The notes under the pieces are model-generated. The model did no database searches, was not told where the DNA came from, and worked only from the letters and a program-made list of their open reading frames with translations. A DNA stretch of 12,200 bases from an uncultured Faecalibacterium sp. (GTDB lineage Bacteria; Bacillota; Clostridia; Oscillospirales; Ruminococcaceae), in assembly GCA_937917475.1 (NCBI GenBank), contig CALDNF010000142.1:1-12200 (forward strand), in the 5' to 3' direction. This document shows, piece by piece, positions 1 to 7,392 of this stretch (position 1 is its first letter; each line of letters opens with the position of its first letter). The translations under genes were made by a program, and so were the position numbers.

Positions 1-1029
1 CCCTATGTGGATCTGGTTTTCGGCGTGGACGGCATTGACACCCTGCCTCAGCTCATTGCTCAGAAACTGATGAAGCACAAGCGGGTGCTGCTGGAACCGG
101 CGCAGCGTCCGGTCATTGTGGAGAACATCCCCATCCGCCGGGAAAGTGAGTTCCGGGCCTGGCTGCCCATTATGTACGGCTGCGATAACTTCTGCACCTA
201 CTGCATCGTGCCCTATGTCCGGGGCCGGGAAAAGAGCCGGAAGCCCGGCGATATCCTTGCCGAGTTCCGCGGCCTTGTGGAAGCGGGTTATAAGGAGATC
301 ACCCTGCTGGGCCAGAATGTCAACAGTTACGGCAAGGGCCTTGAGGAAAAAGTGGATTTCTCCGACCTGCTCAACCTTCTCTGCACGGTGCCGGGAGATT
401 ACCACATCCGCTTCATGACCAGCCACCCGAAGGATGCCAGCCATAAGCTCATTGACACCATTGCAGCCCAGCCCAAGATCTGCAAGCACCTGCATCTGCC
501 GGTGCAGTGCGGTTCGGACCGGCTGCTGGTTCAGATGAACCGCCATTATACCGTTGAGCACTACATGGAGCTGATCGAATATGCCCGCAAAAAGGTGCCG
601 GGAATCACGTTCTCCAGCGATATCATCGTGGGATTCCCCGGTGAGACGGAAGAAGATTTCCAGCAGACCTTGGAACTGATCCAGAAAGTCGGCTATATGC
701 AGCTGTTCACCTTTATCTACTCCAAGCGGACCGGAACCAAGGCAGCAGAAATGCCCGACCCCACTCCCCGCAAGGAAAAGACCGACCGGATGGCTCGTTT
801 GCTGAAAATTCAGGATGAGATCGCCATGAGTCTGGTCAAGGCACAGGTGGGGCAGACGGTCAAGGTTCTCGTAGAGGGTTATGGCCGCAATGAAGGCACC
901 CTCTCGGGGCGGCTGGATAACAACCTGACCGTAGAGTTCAAGGCGGATGACAGCCGGATGGGCAGCTATGCTCAGGTCAAGCTTACCGGAGCACGGGCTA
1001 CCGTTCTGCTGGGAGAGCTGGCAGAATAA
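1..1029 (+). CDS. miaB: tRNA-2-methylthio-N6-dimethylallyladenosine synthase MiaB (5' end missing)
   Basis: Radical-SAM methylthiotransferase that converts i6A37 to ms2i6A37 in tRNAs reading UNN codons; it carries two [4Fe-4S] clusters and is cytosolic. The frame is open from base 1, so the gene enters from the left: about the first 130 residues (the N-terminal UPF0004 domain with three cluster cysteines) are outside the window. Seen here: the radical-SAM motif CxxxCxxC at C61, C65 and C68 of the visible part (YGCDNFCTYCIVPYVRGRE), followed by the conserved ITLLGQNVNSYG, FMTSHPKD, HLPVQCGSD and DIIVGFPGETEEDF blocks. A C-terminal TRAM RNA-binding domain occupies roughly the last 60 residues. 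The block after the CxxxCxxC motif and the neighbouring ymcA-like gene, mutS and miaA favour MiaB over its paralogues MtaB and RimO. A GTG at 7 is in frame but lies inside the protein and is not the start. Stop TAA at 1027-1029. Confidence 0.96.
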   Translation, partial: PYVDLVFGVDGIDTLPQLIAQKLMKHKRVLLEPAQRPVIVENIPIRRESEFRAWLPIMYGCDNFCTYCIVPYVRGREKSRKPGDILAEFRGLVEAGYKEITLLGQNVNSYGKGLEEKVDFSDLLNLLCTVPGDYHIRFMTSHPKDASHKLIDTIAAQPKICKHLHLPVQCGSDRLLVQMNRHYTVEHYMELIEYARKKVPGITFSSDIIVGFPGETEEDFQQTLELIQKVGYMQLFTFIYSKRTGTKAAEMPDPTPRKEKTDRMARLLKIQDEIAMSLVKAQVGQTVKVLVEGYGRNEGTLSGRLDNNLTVEFKADDSRMGSYAQVKLTGARATVLLGELAE

Positions 1030-1046
1030 AACAAACCAAAATGCGT

Positions 1047-1052
1047 TATAAT
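1047..1052 (+). promoter_or_regulatory. possible -10 element upstream of the ylbF/ymcA-like gene
   Basis: A perfect TATAAT lies in the short A/T-rich gap after miaB, 17 bases before the Shine-Dalgarno of the next gene. It would give a start of transcription near 1059. No good -35 is found at 16-18 bases (the best nearby match, CTGGCA at 1018-1023, is 23 bases away). An A-rich tract precedes it. It could be a weak internal promoter or just A/T-rich spacer. Confidence 0.35.
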
Positions 1053-1068
1053 TTTTATTGATTGATAC

Positions 1069-1075
1069 AAAGGAG
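1069..1075 (+). promoter_or_regulatory. Shine-Dalgarno site that sets the start of the ylbF/ymcA-like gene
   Basis: AAAGGAG sits 9 bases before the ATG at 1085. The same frame is open upstream to a TTG at 1058, but that start would place this site inside the coding region and has no ribosome binding site of its own. Confidence 0.85.
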
Positions 1076-1084
1076 ATATTACCC

Positions 1085-1492
1085 ATGGATTGCATTGATC
1101 TTTTCAAGCGTGCTGCAATGGCACTTCAGACGGACTCCCGCTACCTTGTTCTGGATCAGGCCCGCAAGGCAAATGATGCAGATGAAGAGCTGCAGAACAT
1201 GATCGGCGAATTCAATCTGGCCCGCATGGATCTGAACAACGAGATCGGTAAGAGCGAGCGGAACGATCAGCGGATCACCGAGCTGAATGAGAAGGTGAAC
1301 GATCTCTACAGCAAGATCATGGCCGATGAGGGCATGGTGGCGTACAACGAGGCCAAGCGGGACTGCGAAAACCTTGTGAACTATATTGATGCCATCATCA
1401 ACACTGCCATGAACGGCGGCGACCCGATGACTGTGCAGGAGCCCAGCGCATCCTGCACCGGCAGCTGCTCTACCTGCGGCGGCTGCCACTGA
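1085..1492 (+). CDS. YlbF/YmcA (RicA-like) family protein with cysteine-rich tail
   Basis: Small (135 aa), mostly alpha-helical cytosolic protein of the Com_YlbF family. In B. subtilis the family members RicA (YmcA) and RicF (YlbF) form a complex with RicT (YaaT) that binds [4Fe-4S] clusters, is needed for competence, sporulation and biofilm formation, and acts with RNase Y in mRNA maturation. Seen here: a helical body (about residues 5-110) with the family-like stretch LVLDQARKANDADEELQ near residue 21, a short linker, and a tail with C124-x3-C128-x2-C131-x2-C134-H135 ending the protein. Position between miaB and mutS matches ymcA in B. subtilis, so RicA is the likeliest orthologue, but sequence alone does not separate RicA from RicF; no symbol is given. 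It may share a transcript with miaB (gap 55 bases) or use the weak promoter at 1047. An intrinsic terminator follows. Confidence 0.85.
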   Translation: MDCIDLFKRAAMALQTDSRYLVLDQARKANDADEELQNMIGEFNLARMDLNNEIGKSERNDQRITELNEKVNDLYSKIMADEGMVAYNEAKRDCENLVNYIDAIINTAMNGGDPMTVQEPSASCTGSCSTCGGCH

Positions 1493-1518
1493 GCCCCCCT
1501 CGAAAAGAGCGAAAACCA

Positions 1519-1550
1519 AAAACGCAGCCATGCTATGCAGGCTGCGTTTT
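1519..1550 (+). terminator. Rho-independent terminator between the YlbF-like gene and mutS
   Basis: An 11-base perfect inverted repeat (AAAACGCAGCC at 1519-1529 and GGCTGCGTTTT at 1540-1550) closes a 10-base loop, which can itself pair further (TGC/GCA around TAT, with A1530 bulged). The downstream arm ends in TTTT followed by CCTT. The matching A-run on the 5' side means it could also stop transcripts from the other strand. It lies 26 bases after the stop of the YlbF-like gene and separates it from mutS. Confidence 0.85.
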
Positions 1551-1616
1551 CCTTGCAAAAGGCAGTTTTTGCCCACAAACCGGGCAAGATAATACGAGGG
1601 AGGAAGGTGAAACGTC

Positions 1617-4241
1617 ATGGCAGAGTTGTCGCCTATGATGCAGCAGTATATCGAAATCAAAAAACAGCATAAAGATGAGATCCTATTCTATCGAATTGGC
1701 GATTTTTATGAGATGTTCTTTGATGATGCCAAAACGGTGTCCCGGGAGCTGGATCTGACTCTGACCGGAAAGCAGTGCGGGCTGGAAGAGCGGGCCCCCA
1801 TGTGTGGTGTGCCGTTCCACAGCTATGAGAACTATGCGGCAAGGCTGATCGCCAAAGGGTACAAGGTTGCGATCTGCGAGCAGATGGAGGACCCGGCCAA
1901 GGCCAAGGGCCTTGTAAAGCGTGATATCATCCGTGTGATCACGCCGGGCACGGTCATTGAGAGCAGTATGCTTCAGGATGACAAAAATAATTACATTGCC
2001 AGCATCTATCTGAAAGATGGCGCGGCAGGCATCTGCTTTGCCGATATCTCCACCGGTACGGCACACATCACTGAGCTTAAACCGAACGCCAACGGAAAGA
2101 TCGCTCCGGTGGTCATCGCAGAGCTCTGCCGTTACCGCCCCAGCGAAGTTTTGATGAACCCCGGCCTGCTGGACTGCCGTGAGATCACATCTTACATTAA
2201 AAAGAACATGGCCTGTTCGGTGGAGATGGTGGAAGAAGAACGCTATGCACCGGGACTTGTGGCCATTGCGCTGGAAAATCAGTTTGGCCGGGATTGGGCC
2301 GAAAAAACCGGCATTGCACCGAAGGGTCTGGTACAGTTTGCCATGGCTGCATTGCTGGACTATCTGCATGAGACCCAGATCAAGGGCGTGGAGCGTCTCA
2401 AAACGGTCATCAGCTATAACGAGGCACAGTTCATGCAGCTGTCGCCGGTCACCCGGGCAAATCTGGAACTTACCGAGACTCTGCGGGGCCGGGAAAAGCG
2501 GGGCACGCTGCTCTGGGTGCTGGATAAGACCGACACGGCCATGGGCAAGCGGATGCTCCGGAACTGGATCGAGCAGCCGCTGGTGAACAGTCAGGCCATT
2601 GAACACCGGCTGAACGCTGTGGAGAGTCTGGTGCGCCAGACCATGCAGCGGGGCGATCTGACGGAAGAACTGCGGTATATCGCAGATCTGGAACGATTGA
2701 TGACCCGCACGGTCTATGGCTCGGCCACACCCAAGGAAATCTACACCATGGCTCAGACCTGCGACCGGCTTCCTACCCTGAAACAGCTGGCAGAAAGCTG
2801 CGGCTGCACGGAACTTTCAGAACTTGCAGCCCGGATCGATCCGCTGGACGACATTAAGACGAAGATCTTTTCTGCCATCGACCCGGATGCCCCTTCTACT
2901 CTGAAGGATGGCGGTGTGATCGCCTCGGGTTATCACGCAGAGGTGGACGAGCTGCGCTCCATCCGGGACAATACCAAAGGCATCCTTGCCCAGCTTGAGA
3001 CCCGCCTGCGGCAGGAGACCGGCATCCCCAAACTGAAAATTGGCTACAACCATGTGTTTGGCTACTTCATCGAAGTCAGCAACTCCTATAAAAACATGGT
3101 GCCGGAAACCTACATCCGCAAGCAGACCCTGACTACGGGTGAGCGATACATCACGCAGGAGCTCAAAGAGCTGGAAAACAAAATTCTGGGTGCCCACGAG
3201 CGGCTTATCACGCTGGAGCATCGACTTTTTGCAGAGCTTCTTTCCAACATTGGCAGCCAGCTGGATCGAATTCAGCGAACTGCCAATGCTGTGGCGGAGC
3301 TGGATGTACTGACGGCTCTGGCACAGGTGGCGGCAGAAAACAACTACTGCCGCCCTGTGGTGGACGACAGCGACGAACTCAAGATCGTGGAAGGGCGGCA
3401 CCCGGTTGTGGAGCAGATGCTCAAGGGCAGTCTGTTTGTTCCCAATGATACCACACTGAATTGCGGTGACGACCGCTGCCTGATCATCACCGGACCCAAC
3501 ATGGCGGGAAAATCGACTTATATGCGTCAGAACGCATTGATCGCTCTGATGGCGCAGATCGGTTCTTTTGTCCCTGCAAAAGAGTGCCATGTGGGTGTTG
3601 TGGATGCCATCTTTACCCGAATCGGCGCATCGGATGACCTGTCGGCGGGTCAGTCTACTTTCATGGTGGAAATGACCGAGGTGGCGGAGATCCTGAAGCA
3701 CGCTACGGCAAAAAGTCTGGTCGTGCTGGACGAGATCGGCCGGGGAACCTCGACATTTGACGGCATGAGTATCGCCCGGGCCGTGGTGGAGCACATTACC
3801 GACCCGGCCAAGGGTCTGGGCTGTAAGACCCTGTTTGCTACCCATTACCACGAGCTTACGGATCTGGAAGGTGCCATTGCCGGCGTAAAAAATTACAACA
3901 TTGCGGTCAAAAAGCGGGGAGAGGATATCACCTTCCTCCGCCGGATCGTCCGAGGCCCTGCGGATGACAGCTATGGCATCGAAGTGGCAAAGCTGGCGGG
4001 CCTGCCCGGCAGCGTGACCCGCCGTGCCCACGAGGTGCTGCGTGCCTTGGAGGCCAGTGCACCCAAGAACAAGGTGGAACAGATCGACTTTGACGCATTG
4101 GCGTCCTATCAGTCTCCGGCTGTGCCCAGTGAGATGATGGAAAAGCTGGAAGCTGTGGATGTGGAGACTCTGACGCCCATTGAGGCACTGAACTTCCTTT
4201 ATGAGCTGAAAAAGACCCTGAAAGGCAGCCTGAACGGCTGA
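1617..4241 (+). CDS. mutS: DNA mismatch repair protein MutS
   Basis: Recognises base mismatches and small loops, then forms an ATP-dependent sliding clamp that recruits MutL. Seen here: the mismatch-binding F30-Y31-E32 motif (GDFYEMF) in domain I, connector and lever domains, the clamp region, and a C-terminal ABC ATPase with Walker A G626-PNMAGKS-T634, signature SDDLSAGQST at 672-681, Walker B VVLDE with D705-E706, and the ATHYHEL switch. The C-terminus ends in the usual LTPIEALNFLYELKK helix. At 874 aa it matches MutS1 (about 850-880) and is not MutS2, which lacks the F-x-E domain. ATG at 1617 has the purine-rich GGAGGAAGG about 8 bases upstream. A -10-like GATAAT at 1588-1593 lacks a matching -35, so its promoter is not identified, although the terminator at 1519-1550 suggests it needs one or depends on read-through. 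mutL follows after 23 bases. Confidence 0.98.
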   Translation: MAELSPMMQQYIEIKKQHKDEILFYRIGDFYEMFFDDAKTVSRELDLTLTGKQCGLEERAPMCGVPFHSYENYAARLIAKGYKVAICEQMEDPAKAKGLVKRDIIRVITPGTVIESSMLQDDKNNYIASIYLKDGAAGICFADISTGTAHITELKPNANGKIAPVVIAELCRYRPSEVLMNPGLLDCREITSYIKKNMACSVEMVEEERYAPGLVAIALENQFGRDWAEKTGIAPKGLVQFAMAALLDYLHETQIKGVERLKTVISYNEAQFMQLSPVTRANLELTETLRGREKRGTLLWVLDKTDTAMGKRMLRNWIEQPLVNSQAIEHRLNAVESLVRQTMQRGDLTEELRYIADLERLMTRTVYGSATPKEIYTMAQTCDRLPTLKQLAESCGCTELSELAARIDPLDDIKTKIFSAIDPDAPSTLKDGGVIASGYHAEVDELRSIRDNTKGILAQLETRLRQETGIPKLKIGYNHVFGYFIEVSNSYKNMVPETYIRKQTLTTGERYITQELKELENKILGAHERLITLEHRLFAELLSNIGSQLDRIQRTANAVAELDVLTALAQVAAENNYCRPVVDDSDELKIVEGRHPVVEQMLKGSLFVPNDTTLNCGDDRCLIITGPNMAGKSTYMRQNALIALMAQIGSFVPAKECHVGVVDAIFTRIGASDDLSAGQSTFMVEMTEVAEILKHATAKSLVVLDEIGRGTSTFDGMSIARAVVEHITDPAKGLGCKTLFATHYHELTDLEGAIAGVKNYNIAVKKRGEDITFLRRIVRGPADDSYGIEVAKLAGLPGSVTRRAHEVLRALEASAPKNKVEQIDFDALASYQSPAVPSEMMEKLEAVDVETLTPIEALNFLYELKKTLKGSLNG

Positions 4242-4264
4242 ATCAACAAAGAGGAGGAAACGAT

Positions 4265-6442
4265 ATGGCAGTGATCCGGGTTCTGGACAAGCATACTGCG
4301 GAGCTGATTGCCGCCGGTGAGGTCGTGGAACGGCCTGCATCGGTGGTCAAGGAACTTTTGGAAAATGCAATCGACGCAGGTGCAACGCAGATCACCGTAA
4401 CCATTGAGTCGGGTGGTGTGCGGCTGATCGAGGTCAGCGACAACGGTTCCGGCATCGAGCGGCAGTACATTTCCACGGCATTTATCCGTCATGCCACCAG
4501 CAAAATTCAGACGCAGGACGACCTGAACCATATCCACACTCTCGGTTTCCGGGGCGAAGCACTGGCGTCCATTGCCAGCGTGGCCCGGGTAGAAGTTCTG
4601 ACCCGCACGGAGGCAGACGACTGTGCATCGGTCTACCGGATCGAGGGCGGGGAAGAGCTGGGCATTGAACCCGGGGCCCGGGGCGTCGGCACGACCATCC
4701 GGGTGCAGGACCTCTTCTATAATACGCCGGCCCGGATGAAGTTTTTGAAAAAAGATTCCAGCGAAGGCACCTTTGTGGCAGATATCGTAGGCCATGTTGC
4801 GGTCAGCCACCCTGAGATCAGCTTTAAATTTGTCCGGGAGGGCAAAATGCAGTATGTTACCCCCGGCGATGGTACTCTGCGGGGAACCGTTTATGCGGTG
4901 TTGGGCCGGGAATTTGCCCGGGACCTCATTGAGGTGGACAATACCGAGCGTGCCTATCGGGTCCATGGTCTGATCACGCCGCCCAAGAGCTGCCGGGCCA
5001 GCCGAAGTATGCAATATTTCTACATCAATGGCCGTTATGTCCGCAACCGGACGATGATGGCCGGTATGGAAATGGCGTTTAAGGGAACCACCATGCAGGG
5101 TAAATTCCCGGGAGGCGTTCTGCTGCTGGAAATGCCTGCAGACCTTGTAGATGTCAATGTTCATCCGGCTAAGACAGAAGTACGATTCGCTCATGAAAAT
5201 GATATTTTTGACCTCGTGTATCATGCGGTCAAGCTTGCATTGGCCCAACCCGGCACGGGAGAGCGGCGGTTCACCTTCGATGAGCCGGAAGAAGATAAAA
5301 AATCCAACGATTTAAAACAAAATGAAAATTCGACGAAAAATTCTGTAAAGGACAATAACTTTACAGGGCTTTCTGCCATCATTTCCGGACAGGCAGAACC
5401 GGGAACGCTCGAAAACTGTCCCAAACCGGCATTGCAGCCGCAGGCGGTTCATGCTGCCCCGGCTCCTCGAGTGGAGACGGAACACTCATGGACAACGGTT
5501 GCATCCAGTGCGCCACTGGATTCGGACGTGACCCTTCACAGCCCGGAAAAATCGGAGGCTGCAGTTCCTGCAGCTCCATCGGGGCAAACCGATGCGGCTT
5601 TGGAAGCTGAGGATATTTTCCTTCATCCGGATGACGAGAAGAAAAGCTTGGATGAGACAAATGTGACGGATACAACGGGGCTGCCGGCACCGTTCCGTCC
5701 TGCTGCAAGCGAGGCGGCATTGGATGTGGAACCGGACGCAGAACCATCTGAACTGCCGCAGGATCACATGGCAGCGTGGGCACCGGAGTCTGCTGTGCCG
5801 ACTGGCACAGAAAAACAGCAGGACGGATTTACCGGGGTGCCGGAGCAGCAAAGTTTTGTGCCGGATGGTCCGGAACCGCTGCGGTATGTGGGCGAAATTT
5901 TCAAAACTTATATCCTTGCAGAGCGGGGAGATGAGCTTTGCCTGATTGATAAACATGCTGCCCATGAGCGGCAGCTGTTTGAAAAGCTTGCGGCCAGTTA
6001 TGGGAATGTGCCCAGCCAGCTGTTGCTGGAACCGCTGGCAGTAGACCTTTCTGCTGAGGAGAAGCAGGCACTTCTGGATAATGTGCCTCTGCTGGAAAAT
6101 GCAGGAATTGAAATCGATGACTTTGGCGGGAACACGGTGTTCCTGCGGTCGATTCCGGCTGACGTGGAGCAGGGCAACGCCGAGGATCTGCTGACGGAAC
6201 TTGCCAGCAAACTTGCCCGGGGCAGTCGGGATGCGCTGAGCGAAAAGACGGAATGGGTCCTTCACTCCATTTCCTGCCGTGCCGCCATCAAGGCAGGTGA
6301 TCGTTCTTCGCCGCAGGAACTGATGGCACTGGCTGAAAAAATTCTCTCGGGCGAAGTGCCGCCTTTCTGCCCGCATGGCCGCCCCTGCGTCCTTAAATTG
6401 ACCCGAAAGGAGTTGGAAAAGCAGTTTGGACGGATCGTTTGA
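4265..6442 (+). CDS. mutL: DNA mismatch repair protein MutL (endonuclease type)
   Basis: Couples MutS mismatch recognition to strand incision. N-terminal GHKL ATPase: the AAGEVVERPASVVKELLENA block with catalytic E30 and Mg-binding N34, DNGSGI at 59-64, RHATSKI at 75-81, and GFRGEAL at 94-100. A transducer domain follows (YNTPARMKFLK; VDVNVHPAKTEVRF). Residues about 340-538 are a long, acidic, Pro/Ala-rich linker. The dimerisation/endonuclease domain (from about 540) has D562-KHAAHE-RQLFE573, equivalent to DQHA(x)2E(x)4E, plus S670-CRAAIKAGD and C702-PHGRP, the metal-site motifs of nicking MutLs. Q585-LLLEPL lines up with the beta-clamp-binding segment of B. subtilis MutL. At 725 aa it is longer than the E. 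coli (615) and B. subtilis (627) proteins because of the linker. ATG at 4265 has a strong GAGGAGG 7 bases upstream. It is evidently co-transcribed with mutS and overlaps miaA by 17 bases. Confidence 0.98.
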   Translation: MAVIRVLDKHTAELIAAGEVVERPASVVKELLENAIDAGATQITVTIESGGVRLIEVSDNGSGIERQYISTAFIRHATSKIQTQDDLNHIHTLGFRGEALASIASVARVEVLTRTEADDCASVYRIEGGEELGIEPGARGVGTTIRVQDLFYNTPARMKFLKKDSSEGTFVADIVGHVAVSHPEISFKFVREGKMQYVTPGDGTLRGTVYAVLGREFARDLIEVDNTERAYRVHGLITPPKSCRASRSMQYFYINGRYVRNRTMMAGMEMAFKGTTMQGKFPGGVLLLEMPADLVDVNVHPAKTEVRFAHENDIFDLVYHAVKLALAQPGTGERRFTFDEPEEDKKSNDLKQNENSTKNSVKDNNFTGLSAIISGQAEPGTLENCPKPALQPQAVHAAPAPRVETEHSWTTVASSAPLDSDVTLHSPEKSEAAVPAAPSGQTDAALEAEDIFLHPDDEKKSLDETNVTDTTGLPAPFRPAASEAALDVEPDAEPSELPQDHMAAWAPESAVPTGTEKQQDGFTGVPEQQSFVPDGPEPLRYVGEIFKTYILAERGDELCLIDKHAAHERQLFEKLAASYGNVPSQLLLEPLAVDLSAEEKQALLDNVPLLENAGIEIDDFGGNTVFLRSIPADVEQGNAEDLLTELASKLARGSRDALSEKTEWVLHSISCRAAIKAGDRSSPQELMALAEKILSGEVPPFCPHGRPCVLKLTRKELEKQFGRIV

Positions 6443-7385
6443 TACAAATGGAAAAAAACACCCGGTCGTAGCCGTGGTGGGCCCGACTGCTACCGGAAAA
6501 ACTGCGCTCGGCGTTGCACTGGCAGAGCAGTTTGCAGGGGAAATCATCAGTGCGGATTCCATGCAGATCTACGAGGGACTCGACGTAGGTACGGCGAAAG
6601 TAATGCCGGAAGAGACCCATGGCATCCCGCATTATGGCATCGACCTGTTTACGCCGGACCGGGTGTTCAGCGTGGCAGATTTTGTTGCGCTGGCGCAAAA
6701 ACTGGAAGGAGAGATCACAGCCCGGGACCATCTGCCTATGCTGGTGGGCGGGACGGGGCTCTATGTCCAAAGTTTTTTGTACGGCGTTAAATTTTCAGAA
6801 GAAAAAACGCCTGCGGGCCTGCGGGAGCAGCTTGCGGCAGAGCTGAAAGAAAAAGGTTCGGCTGCTCTTTATGCAGAACTGCAGCGGGATGACCCGGAAG
6901 CCGCTGCGGCCATCCATCCCAATAACCATGTTCGGGTCCTCCGGGCATTGGAGCATTTCCGGGCGACCGGGCAGAAGCTCAGTGAGCAGAAAGCGGCTTC
7001 TCTTCCGCCGGAAAAACCCTATCGTTCCCTGATTTTGGGTCTGGATTTTCCGGAGCGTTCGGTGCTTTACCGCCGCATCGACCTCCGGGTGGATAAAATG
7101 ATGGAAGCCGGTTTGCTGAACGAGGCAGAATACGTCTGGAAGAACCGGGAACAGTTCAAAACGGCAGCACAGGCCATCGGATATAAAGAATTCTTTCCCT
7201 ATTTCAACGGGGAAGCCGGGCTGGATGCCTGCACAGAGAAGCTCAAACAGGCATCCCGCAACTACGCCAAACGGCAGCTGACCTGGTTCCGTCATATGGA
7301 GGGCGTAGTCTGGCTGGATGCATCTGCGCCGGATGTGGCAGACCGGGCAAAGGCCCTGACTTCGGAATTTTTAGCGAAGGGGTGA
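6426..7385 (+). CDS. miaA: tRNA dimethylallyltransferase MiaA
   Basis: Transfers a dimethylallyl group from DMAPP to N6 of A37 in tRNAs reading UNN codons, making the i6A substrate for MiaB. Seen here: P-loop G19-PTATGK-T26, the substrate-binding ISADSMQIYEGLDVGTAK block (D44, S45), HYGIDL, FSVADF, VGGTGLYVQ, the anticodon-loop insert region, and the C-terminal RNYAKRQLTWFRH motif. 319 aa is the normal length. The start is uncertain. In this frame the only start ahead of the P-loop with any Shine-Dalgarno support is TTG at 6426, which overlaps the end of mutL; AAAGGAG at 6406-6412 is 13 bases upstream, rather far. An ATG at 6448 lies in the wrong frame and would join this frame only if the following A7 run were A8. 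Hfq, often found after miaA, is absent; the next gene begins 7 bases downstream. Confidence 0.95.
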   Translation: MDGSFDTNGKKHPVVAVVGPTATGKTALGVALAEQFAGEIISADSMQIYEGLDVGTAKVMPEETHGIPHYGIDLFTPDRVFSVADFVALAQKLEGEITARDHLPMLVGGTGLYVQSFLYGVKFSEEKTPAGLREQLAAELKEKGSAALYAELQRDDPEAAAAIHPNNHVRVLRALEHFRATGQKLSEQKAASLPPEKPYRSLILGLDFPERSVLYRRIDLRVDKMMEAGLLNEAEYVWKNREQFKTAAQAIGYKEFFPYFNGEAGLDACTEKLKQASRNYAKRQLTWFRHMEGVVWLDASAPDVADRAKALTSEFLAKG

Positions 7386-7392
7386 AGCTCCC

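Noticed and set aside
1553..1593. Promoter for mutS from TTGCAA (1553) or TTGCCC (1569) and GATAAT (1588)
   Set aside because: Spacers of 29 and 13 bases are outside the workable range; only the -10-like sequence is plausible.
2817..4340. Long open frame (507 codons) on the - strand opposite mutS
   Set aside because: It mirrors the codon pattern of mutS, has no ribosome binding site or recognisable domain, and the + strand gene is unmistakable.
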